Both the position numbers and the translations under genes were made by a program. Positions 11,744 through 22,836 of a DNA stretch of 64,000 bases are shown here, piece after piece (within the stretch, counting starts at the first letter, position 1; every line of letters begins with the position of its first letter). Source of the DNA: Pegoplata infirma (taxonomy: Eukaryota; Arthropoda; Insecta; Diptera; Anthomyiidae); contig OY992540.1 in NCBI GenBank assembly GCA_963921195.1, positions 79,907,337 through 79,971,336 on the forward strand, in the 5' to 3' direction. The notes under the pieces were generated by a model that saw only the letters and a program-made list of their open reading frames with translations, did not search any database and was not told where the DNA came from.

Positions 11744-11854
11744 TTGTGCATAAAGTGTAACCTCGCTTAACGCAACTGATAGAAATTTTAGAAGTTGGGA
11801 AGAGAAGTATTCTAACCCTTATGAACCGATTTGCCTGAAACTTTAAAATTCTTA

Positions 11855-12275
11855 TATATGAGGCATTCCACACAAAATGTCCCGCTACTGAAAAACATGT
11901 GTCGCGTGACATGTAACTAAGAAAATTGTGTTTTTGGTTTTTCAATTTTTCAAAAACTATGCTTAGAAGGCGTGGTGAAATATTGGAAAAGTGGTCAAAC
12001 TTATGTTGAGTTACCTTGTTCAAATAATTATCAAATTAAAACGGAATGCACCACAATCTCAAAAATTTACATTTTTGCATAGTTTTGTATGGGCTACGAC
12101 TAAAATTTTTTTTTTAATTTTTTTAAAAGTAAATTTTTTAAAAATCTGGCCACTTTTTTTTAAGTTTTATTTTCAAAAAAAATTTCAAAAAATTCAGACA
12201 TGTGTTTTTCGGTTTTTTCAAAAAAATCACATTTGAATATTAAATTTTGTAATTTGCTTGTATTTTTTTGTTTCA
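11855..12275. mobile_element. Left arm of a TGAGGCATTCC fold-back element
   Basis: Starts TGAGGCATTCCACACAAAAT and matches, at moderate divergence, the complete copy at 38476-40704 through the landmarks CCCGCTAC, ATGTAACTAAGAAAATTG, GGAATGCACCACAA and TTTGTATGGGCTA. The matching opposite arm is found at about 16300-16465 and 16720-16770. The interval between is filled with other repeats, so this copy has been split by later insertions. Confidence 0.6.
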
Positions 12276-12284
12276 ACGCGTTGC

Positions 12285-13430
12285 AACGCACAGTGGGTTG
12301 AAACATATGTAAACTGGGGATTAATTCAGAAAAGCCCTTTATATTTATATTTTTTTAGACTAACTATACATTATTTAGTAAAAAAAATGTTTTACAGAAA
12401 AAAAAAAAATTATAGAAAATATATTTTTATTAAAAAAGAAGATATATCCGTTTTATTAAAATTGGATCCTACTGCTCTAACTGCTCCAATAATGCCCCAA
12501 GTGATGTCAAATGTGTGACCGGCCCCAAATATATTTTCAATCCCAACATTTTCTTAGAATATACCTACCCTCTATCTTTAACCCTTAAGGTGGTCCCCAT
12601 ACAATTGTTTTTTATTTTTTTAAAATTAATTTTATGAAATCAGCTGCTACCGCTCCCAGGGTGCGTCTTAGAGTATTAATCAATAAGACCGACCCCCATT
12701 AATTTTAACCTCCCAACATTTTTTTGGAACATACTTATACTCCCATACAAAATGCCATTTTAAAAAAATCTGCTCCAACAGCTCCAACTGCTCCAAGAGT
12801 GCCCCTAGGAATGAAAATGTGTGACCGACCCCCAATATTTGTTCAACCCCAACATTTTTTTAGAATATACCTACCCTCTATCTTTAACCCTTAAGGTGGT
12901 CCCCATACAATTTATTTTTATTTTTTATAAATTTGTTTTATGAAATTAGCACCTACCGCTCCCATGGTGTATCTTAGAGTGGTTTCCACTAAGGCCGACC
13001 CCCATTAATTTTTACCCCCAACATTTTTTGGAACATACATATACCGTATATCCACTCAATAATGGGGCTCCCATACAAAATGTCATTTTAATAAAATCTG
13101 CTCATACAGCTCTAACTGCCCCAAGGGTGCCCCTAAATATGTCGAATGTGTGACCGACCCCCAATATGTTTTTAACCCAAACATTTTCTTAGAATATACC
13201 TACCCTGTACATTTAACCCTTAAGGTGGTCCCCATATAATTTTTTTTTTTTTAATGAAATCTGTAGCTGCCGCTCCATGCTAGCTCCTAGAGAATGAAAT
13301 GTGAGATCAACTATCATTATTTCCCCCCCCCCCCAACTTTTTTTTCAACATACGCACCCCGTATCTCCTCTCACTAAGAGGCTCCCATATGTTTTTCATA
13401 TGTTTTTCAACTTTTTTTTTAGCAACTTGA
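12285..13430 (+). repeat. Diverged tandem repeat, period about 300-335 bp
   Basis: Three head-to-tail copies can be aligned by GTGACCGRCCCCAAT (12517, about 12820 and about 13153), followed by CCCAACATTTT, CCTACCCTSTA and CCTTAAGGTGGTCCCCAT. Divergence between copies is considerable. No protein-like frame persists across copies. The block lies between CAACGCACAGTG motifs near 12288 and 13970, which might be ends of a larger element. Confidence 0.75.
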
Positions 13431-15213
13431 ATTCTTTCACAAAAATTTTAATAAGTAAAAAAACGTGGTGCCACTGCAAAAGTTTGGTGTGAAATATAAA
13501 AGCAAAAATACTATATTAAAATATCACTTAATAAAATTTGCTGGATCGCAACAAGAAATTTGTTGAAACTCTGTGTATATATCGAAAATACCCCAAATAT
13601 GGAGCAGTTTTTAAAAAAATATTAAAAATATTTGCAAAACATTTATCTAAAAAACATTAATGCAATTATGTAGCCAAATACCTGAAGTTGATGGTTCCAT
13701 TTTAATAAAATTACTTTTAGAACGCTTAATAAGAATTATCAGCACCCAAAATATCTCAATTTTCAGTTTTAGGCACGGCACGAAAAATTTTGATAAATTA
13801 TTTGACTTTGACAGCTCACAGTCGATAGAGTAATTTACTCAAAACAAAAGTTTTTGCCAAATAGTGATGTAGAATTTAATTACCTTTCACCCAGTACTAC
13901 ACACGAATGTGTAGGATGAAGTTCAGCTTTTGAATTAATCCTCACTTTTGGTACATTTCAACCCTCTGTGCAACGCACAGTGAGACAACGCCGGCATTAA
14001 ATACAAGGAGTCATTGTAGAGCTCTGAAATTTTGCACAGGTTATTTTTGAGATAATTACAGTTTTTTGAAAAAAAAATTATGAAAATACGCCCACCTCCC
14101 ATACAACCAAAATTTGTAAAATGCCGTTATACTTTAGGTATAACTTTCAATTTTGGTATACTTGAATGTTATATTGTTACAAACATTATCAGAAAAAATT
14201 TTAAACTTTGGCCCACTTTTACCCCCACCACCCATACAACCTCAACATAAAAAGTGCCATATTTTCTAAAATATTTTAGGTACAACCTTCAAATTTGATA
14301 TTACTGTAATTTATATCATTTAAAATGCTTCATGCAAAAATAACAATAACACGCCCACTATTACGCCCACCTCCCATGGAAATGCAATAAAAAAGAAAAA
14401 TTTTTTATTTCACTCTATCAATATTTTTTTAATATCATCATGGTATTCTAATTTTTTCAATATGTTAGAGAAATGCTCATCTCTTATCAAAAGAGATCAT
14501 TACAAGAACACTCATTATTACTTAACCCAATAAATAATGCAACAACTAAATTCAATATATAACAAGTAAACTAACCACATTAGAAAGTGATCATAACACA
14601 ACTTAGATAAGAACAACAGCTTGCACTATAAATTTAAATTAAAAATTATGCAACTATCTAATACAAAGTCAATGACCTTCAAAAAAATTACCAATCAAAT
14701 AAATAATGTAAATAAAATAGTAATAAACAAGAAGTGAATATGTGTAAACAATTAAAAAAAATAACATGCTATTTCATGCTAACATACGTATAGCGACAGA
14801 ATGTGCGCGTTGCATATTTTTTGTATTTTTTTGTAAGTTTAAAGTACTTTTGCAAACTTTTGCTATATGTCCTTTACTTTAAATGAAAGCTGAGTCTTCA
14901 ATCTTTCATTTGATATAAGTCTGCACCTAGGGCGAGGGGCTGCTCTATATTTCATAGTCCATTGAAAATGCAAAATGTTCAATTTTTGCACCACAATTCT
15001 GTTGTTAAGAAATTTTTTTTGTGTTTTTTAAAAAAACTTTTTTTTTTTTAATTTATTTTTTCATCTACTCATTCTACAACAACTAAATTAATTAAAAAAA
15101 TACTTTAAAGTTATATTTATTATGTATTTTTTTTGTTAATAAGCTTTTGAATGTTACATATTGAACTAACATATTTCAAGCGCTTTGGCATACCTCAACT
15201 TTGACTTGCTCTA
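13431..15213. other. AT-rich non-genic DNA with CGCCCACCTCCCAT motifs
   Basis: No gene recognised. Between 14080 and 14380 a loosely repeated block carries CGCCCACCTCCCATACAACC and TAGGTATAACTTTCAA-like motifs, suggesting a degenerate tandem repeat. The rest is A/T-rich spacer. Confidence 0.5.
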
Positions 15214-15444
15214 CACAGAAAAAAATATCGGGAAATCAAAAGTAACAAAACAAATTGTTAGCAACTAACTTCCAGTTCAACAACGTTTTTAATTGTATCA
15301 ACAATGTATATAGTTAATGTGACAAAAATCCAATTTAATTTCCAATTAAATGCATCAATTAAAATCATTGTTAAAAAACGCACAAAATGCTCATTGATAA
15401 CACAGACACCTTATAAATTCATTTAATGAAGCTCAAATTTATGT

Positions 15445-15513
15445 GACGATAGCTCGGTGGTAGTGTGCTAGACTCAAATCATGAATATTGCGGGTTCGTT
15501 GCCAGCTGGCGGA
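15445..15513 (+). other. tRNA-like unit 1 in TIR element
   Basis: A box TAGCTCGGTGG (15450-15460) and B box GGTTCGTTGCC (15493-15503) at tRNA-like spacing, followed by T-rich sequence that could terminate Pol III. The B box departs from the GGTTCGANNCC consensus, so activity is doubtful. Confidence 0.65.
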
Positions 15514-15611
15514 AACATTTTTTTATTTTTATTTATTTTTATTTTAAATTATTTTTGTTTTGCCATTCTGCAACACCTTTTATACGCGTTAAGTCAAGTA
15601 AAAAATATATG

Positions 15612-15682
15612 AGAAATAGCACGGTGGTAGTGTGCTAGACTCGTACCATGTTCGTTCCCGGTTCGATTCCAGCTGCCGCTTG
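15612..15682 (+). other. tRNA-like unit 2 in TIR element
   Basis: A box TAGCACGGTGG (15617-15627) and a consensus B box GGTTCGATTCC (15660-15670), then a long T-run. This is the best preserved of the three units. The anticodon region is not convincing for a working tRNA. Confidence 0.75.
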
Positions 15683-15785
15683 ATTTTTTTTTTTTAGTTT
15701 TTTATATTTTTTTTTTAAATAAAATGACATTAAAACAGGTTTATTTTCTTTGATATACGAGTATAGTCAACTACAAATATGTACA

Positions 15786-15857
15786 AGGAATAGCACGGTG
15801 GTAGTGTGCTAGACTCGTATCATGTTCGTTGCGGATTCGATTCCAGCTGCCGGCTAA
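15786..15857 (+). other. tRNA-like unit 3 in TIR element
   Basis: A box TAGCACGGTGG (15791-15801) and B box GATTCGATTCC (15834-15844), then a T-run of more than 12. It is nearly the same as unit 2, showing tandem duplication inside the element. Confidence 0.7.
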
Positions 15858-16156
15858 TGTTTTTTTTTTTTTTTTAATTTTTTAGATTTTTTTTGTTCTA
15901 TTTTTAGATTTTTTTTTTTATAAAATGACATTTAAGCATGCTTTTTTCCGTTAATATAATTTATTACAAACTTTTCAATTAATTTCATTGTTGATACAAC
16001 AATGAATTTAATTGACAAATATGAGTTGATATTTTTTTAAAAGTTACAAAAGTCATTGTTGTATTGACAAAATCCAATGTAGGCTCAGTTTCAATTAAAT
16101 GTTTAATTGTATTAACAATGAAATTAATTGTATTGACAAATTTTTTTTTTTCTGTG

Positions 16157-16470
16157 TAGACCAAAAAGTAATGAAGTTATGAGGCTGAAATTTCAGGGAA
16201 TTGTTACTCATATATCTGTTAATATACTGTGAAAATTTCATCCAAATTGGACGACACGCCAAATCCCATTTTTTGCCGCGGTTACTATAGGACTGTCTTA
16301 CTGTGCAACGTAGCGAATGAGTATTATATAATTGCATAAATGTTACTCATACGCTATGTTGAACAAAAAAATACTAGTAAATTTCTAAATTGTTATGAAA
16401 TTCAAATGCGATTTTCTTGAAAAAGACGAAAAACACATGTCTGAATTTTTTGCGTGGATAGACAAACATT
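16157..16470. other. Spacer and remnant of the TGAGGCATTCC element's right arm
   Basis: 16157-16290 holds no recognised feature. From about 16300 the sequence (CATACGCTATGTTGAAC, AATTGTTATGAAATTCAAAT, CGATTTTC) matches the mid-region of the copy at 38476-40704 and mirrors 12180-12260. Confidence 0.55.
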
Positions 16471-16472
16471 TA

Positions 16473-16590
16473 GGCCCTTATTCATATTGAAATTAACAAA
16501 CTTATAAGAGGTTTATAAAACGAATTTTGTATGGAAATCTGTTTTATAAACCTGTTATAAAGTGTTCAAATTTGAATATGAATAAGGGGC
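16473..16590. mobile_element. Small palindromic MITE
   Basis: CCCTTATTCATATTGAA at the left is mirrored by TTGAATATGAATAAGGG at the right, with further pairing between GGTTTATAAAACG and TTTTATAAACC inside. About 118 bp, no coding. Confidence 0.75.
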
Positions 16591-16603
16591 TTAAACTTTA
16601 ACT

Positions 16604-16719
16604 GGGCTATTCATAATGAGTAAATTAAATCTAATGTAGGTTTATTTGACTGATATTGCATGAATATTTGTCAAATAAACCTACTTTAAGTACACTTTAA
16701 GTATTATGAATAAAGGCCT
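16604..16719. mobile_element. Second small palindromic MITE
   Basis: GGGCTATTCATAATGAGTA is mirrored by TATTATGAATAAAGGCC; the internal GTAGGTTTATTTGAC pairs with GTCAAATAAACCTAC. About 116 bp, adjacent to a similar element of a different sequence family. Confidence 0.7.
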
Positions 16720-16769
16720 AAAAAAATAAAAATAAAAAAAGTGGCCGAATTTTTAATAATTGACTAAGT

Positions 16770-17025
16770 GCGGTTAACACAATATCCAGTTACATCAAAG
16801 TTAACGTAACCTCCGGTTAGTCCCATACAAATTTGACATCTATAACCTCCGGTTAGCACTAAACCCAATTTATCTTCCGGTTAGTTCGTTTGTGTTATCG
16901 GCCATAAATTGAGTTTTCCAAAAAAAAAAAAATACCCATACACTCAAAAAAATAATTTAGTCAAAATATAAGTAAAAGGTGGTGTATTTGGAGTCTTCGA
17001 GTGTATCTTGAACGGGAGCAAAAAA
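16770..17025. other. Spacer with repeated CCTCCGGTTAG motif
   Basis: Three or four copies of a CTCCGGTTAG motif lie between 16800 and 16890. A 70-bp TA-flanked pair, CACTCAAAAAAAT and TTCGAGTG (about 16945-17013), could be a tiny internally deleted TIR element. No gene. Confidence 0.45.
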
Positions 17026-17727
17026 AACAAGTAAGAGTGTTAAATTCGGCTGGGCCGAATCTTGTATACCCTCCAACATGCAAAAAAAAAAATGCAAGGG
17101 CGTTTTATTTTTTTTGGGGGGGGGGGGGTCAGGGGGTCGCTTGTAGTAATTGAGGGGGGCAAATTTTCCCTCGAATTTGTGTTTAAAAATTCATTCTTAT
17201 GCTTTTTGCACTAAAGAAATACAAGATTATCAGTATTTTAAAAAAATGTTTTATTCCACGCCCATAAAAGGGGGCGGGCCGAAAAAACGTAATTTTCTAA
17301 TTCTCTAGGACCAAATGCAGGACTTTGAACTTTTTGTGGCATAAAAATGTTGCATTTGTTAAACAAAAACACAAAAAATCATGTAAAAATATGGTATTTT
17401 TCAGAGGTTGGTTTAGTTCTTCAAGGGGGAACTTTTTTCCCCCTGGTCCGATTTTTCTCATTTACGAACTTAACCTGCCTATGAACATAAGACATATTCG
17501 TGCAAAATGTCGGGAGTCTAGCTCTTTTATTTTGGACTGCATCGTGTTAACTACAGACGGACGGACGGACAGACGGACGGACGGACGGACATCGCTAGAA
17601 TGTCTTAGAATCGATCACTGATCATAAATATATATACTTTATGGGGTCCTAGACCGATATTTTGATGCGTTACACACGGAATGACAAAGTGAGTATACCC
17701 CCATACTGTAGTTGGAGGGTATAAAAA
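17026..17727 (+). repeat. mini-me-like interspersed element
   Basis: Begins with ACAAGTAAGAGTGTTAAATTCGGC and ends GGAGGGTATAAAAA. It contains a (GGAC)n tract at about 17558-17591, the conserved core ATCGCTAGAATGTCTTAG, then AAATATATATACTTTATGG. The order GGAC microsatellite, core, TA-rich tract is the diagnostic layout of dipteran mini-me elements. Family assignment is from memory of that layout; the internal open frame is incidental. Confidence 0.75.
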
Positions 17728-18602
17728 TGAAAGTATACCAATAGAAGGCCAAAACCCCCAAAGGGTTTTGAAAACTTAGCTCGAGTTCTTTTTTTATGGC
17801 CCACTAAAGCTTTTCAATTTTTTTCAAAGGCGTTTTTAATAAGTCAAAAAATAAATACTGAATCTAATTCTGAGGTTAATATTGTTAAGACATGTCTTCA
17901 GTAGAATTTGATGGTGGTTGTTTTGTTTGAATACATTAACCCTCTATCTCTCATTTTAAGGGGTCATTTTGGTCAAAATCTATTTAATTCATGTATTCTT
18001 ATTATGATAATTAATAATTATGATAACCTAAATTTTCCATTTTTCAAACATTTTGCTTATAGCGCACGAACTTTTGACCTTTGACAACTCCCAGTAAATT
18101 TGATGCAGAAAATTTTTGTAGAACATTTTAACCCCTTAAAGGCACGATTTAGTGGTGTTCTATGAGGGTATTTGGAAAAGGACAAAAATTACCTCTAAAA
18201 ATGAGAGATAGAGGGTTAATATGTTTTAAAAAAAGAACCGCCATCAAGTTTCACTGAAGCCGATTTGTAACATTTTTAATAGTATGTGATAATTTACAAT
18301 TTAACTTGTTTAAGCCTTTTGAACATTTTAAACCACGTTTTATTGTTGTTCTATGAGGATATTTGAAAAAAGGACCAAACTCACCCCTTAAAATGGGAGA
18401 TAGAGGGTTTTTGTAGAACTTTGAACCCTTTAAGCGCACGTTTAATTGGTGTTCTATGAATATATTTGAAAAAAGGATCAACATGACCCCTAAAAATGAC
18501 CCCTAAAAATGAATTTTTGACTTAAAAACGCCATATAAAAAGAACTTAAACTAAGTTTTCAAAACCCTTCGGGGGTTTTGCTCTACTGTTGGTATACTTT
18601 CA
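17728..18602. mobile_element. TIR element with internal repeats
   Basis: Ends TGAAAGTATACCAATAGA and the complement TGAAAGTATACCAACAGT extend with CCAAAACCCCC and GGGTTTTGAAAACTTAG into about 50-bp inverted repeats. It sits at the end of the mini-me copy. The interior has three or four diverged copies of a block containing GTTCTATGA, TTGAAAAAAGGA and GAGATAGAGGGTT. No transposase. Confidence 0.8.
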
Positions 18603-19577
18603 TTTTTTTTTTTTTTTTGTTTTTAAGTAAGTTTAGAAAATAATTAATGTGGTTTGACAAACAAAAACTCTTTTTATTCGGTATAAACGGTTTGGTTTTA
18701 CAAAAAGAGTTTTTGCCAAAAACAAATTAGTTTTTGTTTGGTCTAAACCACAGACCATATAGACATGCAACACGAGTGCTTATTTTGGTACTTTCAATAT
18801 GGACGCATACAAAATACTACTAAATTTACTTCTCTGTCTAGAATACGTGTGCCTGTACGTGTGAGCTTTTACATCTGTGTTTTCGTTGTTTGTTTATGTT
18901 TTGTATGAAACGTCAAAAGTTACATGCGCGTGCTGCCACTAATACATACACATGTGAGAAACTCTTTCGTTTCACCCCTATGGTCTAAACATAGTATAAA
19001 TATATTTTACAAATTAAATAAATTTCTTGTAATTTTTCAAAAGTCGAACGAATTTAACAATTTACGCGCGAAGTTTAGTACTAAAAAATGTATTGCCAAT
19101 CTTAATTAATAATTGAAATTAAAAAGTATTGCCAGATGTGTTAAATTATGATGATGTTGCCATGCGTTAAATATTAACAAATACCTACTGGTTCGTGTCT
19201 ATGCTAAGTTCTAAATAAACACTCAGCAAAAAATAAGTAAGAATTTTCAAAAATCAATAAGGGCGTTTGTAAAAACGCTATTAAAAATTTTTTACTTTTC
19301 TTGTGTTTTAAAAATTTTTCAATAGAATAAAAATTTCTGTGCGCATCTACAATAGCAGGTTTCTCTGTCAGGAGATGGTAAAAGAGATTATGTAGAATTT
19401 CCCTCATTCCCATGGCTGCCGCCATAAAAAGCTAAAATATAGAAAAAATTAAAACATAAGCCTTAATGCAACAATAAATCAAATCTTATTGTTAGTCTGA
19501 GAACCTAAGACTTCATGGGTGGTTTTAAAATTTTAAAAAAGTGGTGAACGTTCTGTTCTGTTGAAAACTTTATAGTA
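18603..19577. other. Non-genic spacer with one hairpin
   Basis: At 18648-18752 GTGGTTTGACAAACAAAAACT is mirrored by AGTTTTTGTTTGGTCTAAACCAC. The rest has no recognised gene. A 73-codon minus-strand frame (19425-19204) starts MAAAMGMREI but shows no domain or gene structure. Confidence 0.5.
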
Positions 19578-20347
19578 CACTCAAAAGAAAAACTCTGTCA
19601 AAAAAACGACTTTCAATTTGAATTAGCAATCTTTTAGCAGATTGTTCTGCTGAAAAGGATATTTTTAGTAAAATCTCTGTCATTTAGTTTAAGAAAATAA
19701 CAGACATTTTACTATGTTTATACTGATTTTGTTTGCTGAATTTCATTATTTTTTCAAGAAATTTTTTTATATAAAAAAAAGCAGAACAGATTGTCAGCAG
19801 ATTGCTCTGCTGAAATCAGCAGATTGTTCTGCTGAAATCAGCAGATTGTTCTGCTGAAATCAGCAGATAATTCTGCTAAAATCAGCAGATTTTTTCTGCT
19901 AAAATCAGCAGATATTTCTGCTGATTTCAGCAGATCAATCTGCTGATTTCAGCAGAGCAATCTGCTGACAATCTGCTGACAATCTGTTCTGCTTTTTTTT
20001 TTTTATATAAAAAAATTTCTTAACAAAATAATGAAATTCAGCAAACAAAATCAGTATAAACATAGTAAAATGTCACACATGTTTAATAACTAAAACGCCA
20101 GATAAAAGTATAAGCTTCCGTAGCGTAGTGGTTAAGAAGTGTACTTTCAAAGCGGAAGGTGGCGAGTTCGATGCTGGCTGGCGCCGTATGTTTTTTTTTT
20201 TTTTTTTATTGTTATATTTATTCACCTCTTATGACAGATATTTAGCAAACCGTGTCTGCTAAAATCAGCAGATTTCTCATATGGCTCAAAATGGGTGTAT
20301 TTTCAGCAGATTTTTCTGCTGATTGGACAGAGAATTTATTTTGAGTG
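19578..20347. mobile_element. TA-flanked TIR element with CAGCAGA palindromes and one tRNA-like unit
   Basis: Ends CACTCAAAAGAAAAACTCTGTC and the complement of GACAGAGAATTTATTTTGAGTG are inverted and flanked by TA. The centre (about 19790-19990) has some ten copies of a 20-22-bp palindrome, CAGCAGATTGTTCTGCTG, first in one and then the other orientation, so the whole element can fold on itself. A tRNA-like unit lies at 20114-20186. Non-autonomous. Confidence 0.85.
20114..20186 (+). other. tRNA-like unit in TIR element
   Basis: A box TAGCGTAGTGG (20121-20131) and B box GAGTTCGATGC (20164-20174), followed directly by an uninterrupted T-run of about 18, an ideal Pol III terminator. The 5' GCTTCCG resembles an acceptor stem start. 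A functional tRNA was not demonstrated. Confidence 0.7.
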
Positions 20348-20349
20348 TA

Positions 20350-20933
20350 CCTTTGGTAAAATGCACTTTATGTGGGACATCCCCTATCAAAAAAAATATA
20401 TACATATACGCCACCTTAGAGTGGCAGTTTTTTGTATTGCAAAATATTTTTTTTTTCAACTTTGAACGTCTGGGTAAATTTTTATTCTCCTAGGTCTAAA
20501 ACTTATGTGGTACAAATTTGAGGCCAATCGGATTACATTAACCCATGGCGCCCGGTGATCAAAGTTTTGGATTTTTGAAATTTAAAAAAATAAAATAAAT
20601 AAAAATTATGCGATACATTATATTTAATAATTTTGATACTCTGAACATAAATATTTAAAAATTTTAAAATCGGTCGAACAGTTTTTGAGATATTGCTATT
20701 TGAAATTTAAAAAAATGGCGATTTTTTACTACGTTTAAGACACTTTTTAAAAAAATCTCTAAATTTCTTTCTCTTAACCTTTTCATAGATCTTGAGGCAA
20801 TCTTTTATTTAAACTTAATTTGAGCCAAATCCGATAATTTTAACCCATGGCGCCCTTCGATCAAAGTCTTGGATTTTTGGAAAATTTCCACCAAAATTTT
20901 GAACTTTTGAAAAATTAAAAAAAAAAAAAAAAA
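20350..20933. other. Left arm of a diverged long inverted repeat
   Basis: Contains GCCACCTTAGAGTGGCA and a block GTGGTACAAATTTGAGGCC then CATGGCGCC that reappears inverted at about 22200-22300 (GGCCTCAAATTTGTACCAC). A second version of the CATGGCGCC block lies at 20845. The arms flank a mini-me and a MITE, suggesting an old fold-back element broken by insertions. Confidence 0.5.
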
Positions 20934-21258
20934 AACAAGTAAAAAAGTTAAATTCGGCCTTGTCGAATGTATTGATACCCTCCACAATGTAAACAAGATT
21001 AATTGAAAAAAAAATATTTTTTGAAAAAAATATTTTTTGAAAAAAAAAATTTGGCGGAAAAAATCCGCGACTTTGTATTTTTGTAAAAAAAAAAATTTTT
21101 TCTTGTTTAAATACCATCAGGCATCGAATTCTGTTCAGAAATATCAAATATCAGCCGAATTAAAGCACTTTGTTTTCCAACGTTTAAAAACTTGTGTAAA
21201 ACAAATATAAATTACAATAAAATAGCTATTTATAACCTACACCACTCTGTGGTACAGG
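20934..21258 (+). repeat. Truncated mini-me-like element
   Basis: The head AACAAGTAAAAAAGTTAAAT with TTCGGCC and the CCCTCCACAATG and CCGCGAC landmarks are present; the GGAC tract and core are absent, being replaced by unrelated sequence before the TIR element at 21262. Confidence 0.7.
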
Positions 21259-21261
21259 GTA

Positions 21262-22071
21262 CACTCAACCAAAAATCATTGTATTCCCAAAGAAAATCGC
21301 TGTAAATTCAACAGAAATCATTGTTGATTTTGACCCTACAAATATTTATGTTGATTTCAATAAAAAATTATTGTCAGTTTTTGTAAAAATTGATCAACTC
21401 GCTTTTTCGTAAATCAACTCTTATTATTTGTAAATTCAACTCATATTTTTGTTAATATAAGAAATTTTATTAATAAAAAAAACTTGTTGTTATTTGTTAA
21501 TATTCTTTTATTAAGCATAAATCACAATATTTTTGTATTATCGTCGGCTTTTTAAGCTGCAATATTTGAAGATTTTCACAAAGATTTTCACAAACACTTC
21601 GTTTATTCATGTTATGCACTCATAAGCCATTCTCCAGTTTTCTGATGATACCAAACAAAATCCTTAAAAAAACAAAAAAGTTTTAATATAGTATGAATAC
21701 ACAAAGTAATCAATGTATTTTTTTACTTACCAAATATTTACAAATCAGATCCTTTTTTTATGTATTTTTATAATATTAAATATTTTTATAAAAAACAAAC
21801 ACATAAAATAATTTTATAAGAGATAAACACGATTCACATTGCTACCAACTCACTCGTCACTCGTTAATAATAAAAAAAAATGAACGAACAGGGTTGTTTT
21901 TTCTATTTTGATTTATCTATTGAATTCTGTACAAGCGTTGTAAAGAGTTGATTCAACTTTACTGATTATTCAACGATATCAACATTAATTCTTGTTGAAT
22001 ACGGCATTATTCTGTAAAACTTGATCTACAATGGGTTTACTAATTTTTCTACTAAGATATTTCTATGAGTG
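21262..22071. mobile_element. TIR element (CACTCAACC type), copy 1
   Basis: Starts CACTCAACC and ends TATGAGTG between TA dinucleotides; only about 7 bp of the ends are inverted. A second copy with nearly the same sequence is at 23940-24765. On the minus strand both copies keep a GTAAGT donor (21730-21725), a T-rich tract with AG acceptor (21664-21663), and an AATAAA (21607-21602). This looks like a captured terminal exon with a 68-bp intron rather than a transposase. Confidence 0.85.
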
Positions 22072-22375
22072 TATAATGAGTTTGTGCTGATGTTTGTTAC
22101 TACCCGAAACATTGGTCCTAGACCTACCTTCAAGTATACCGATCGACTCAAAATTACTTTTTGAGTCGATTTATTTTTTTATTAATTTTAAAAATCCAAA
22201 ACTGTGTTTGTCAGGCGGAGCCACTGGTTAATTTCATCCGATTGGCCTCAAATTTGTACCACATAATTTTTAATGCCACCTAACTTAAAAAAAGGAGGAT
22301 ACAAAAATTAGCCGGCAAGCGTCTAAAAAAATGTTAAATCTTCTGCGTCCACCTTCGAATTTGGAATTAATCCTA
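22072..22375. other. Right arm of the diverged inverted repeat and spacer
   Basis: Carries ATCCGATTGGCCTCAAATTT, mirroring 20510-20540. No gene. Confidence 0.5.
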
Positions 22376-22673
22376 CCCAATCGGCAAAAATAATCACCCT
22401 TGACATACTGCTGACTCTCCCTTTATAAAAAATTGCTGACATCTTCACACTTTTTTTTTTTAAATGACATCAATGAAATGTCAGCAGTTGGTCAGCGGTT
22501 GTTTAAACGAATTGTTGGTAGCCACCGATACTGGTGGACAGTGCTGACCAACTGCTGACAACTGACTAACTGCTGTCCCCAATGATATTTTGAAAAATTG
22601 TATGAAGATGTCAACGATTTCATAAAGGGAGAGTCAGCAGTATGTCAGGGGTGATTTTATTTTGCCAACTGGG
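22376..22673. mobile_element. 298-bp MITE with about 57-bp TIRs
   Basis: Left end CCCAATCGGCAAAAATAATC, then GACATACTGCTGACTCTCCC; right end is the near-perfect complement. TA flanks both sides (22374-22375, 22674-22675). The interior has CAGCAGTTGGTCAGC and its inverse. No coding frame. Confidence 0.88.
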
Positions 22674-22836
22674 TAGGTTCAGACCAAGCGACTTCGCTTA
22701 ATACTTTTTTCCGGATCTTTTCAGCACCAAATGCTTTGCTTCATATCATCATAGTCCTAGAGGTACACCAGAGCCCGATTGCCAATTTTTTTTATTTTTT
22801 TTTAAATTTCGTTTTTTTCTAAAAGGGGGTGGCTTA
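22674..22836. other. Short spacer downstream of the small unknown gene
   Basis: No recognisable feature; it leads into the 3' flank of the gene on the minus strand. Confidence 0.4.

Larger units (their letters stand above)
15214..16156. mobile_element. TA-flanked TIR element carrying three tRNA-like units
   Basis: Ends CACAGAAAAAAA and TTTTTTTTCTGTG are inverted and each is flanked by TA (15212-15213 and 16157-16158), as for Tc1/mariner-type insertion. AATTGTATTGACAAA-like motifs recur near both ends. The centre holds three tRNA-like sequences about 170 bp apart, each followed by a T-run. No transposase frame exists, so the element is non-autonomous. Confidence 0.85.

Noticed and set aside
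15445..15857. Genuine tRNA genes
   Set aside because: A and B boxes are present, but acceptor and anticodon arms do not fold convincingly, and the copies lie inside transposable elements.
16942..17015. A 70-bp TA-flanked TIR element
   Set aside because: CACTCAAAAAAAT and TTCGAGTG ends match only a few bases, so chance in AT-rich DNA is not excluded.
19204..19425. 73-codon minus-strand frame starting MAAAMGMREI
   Set aside because: The first part looks coding-like but it soon becomes low-complexity, with no intron or homology to support a gene.
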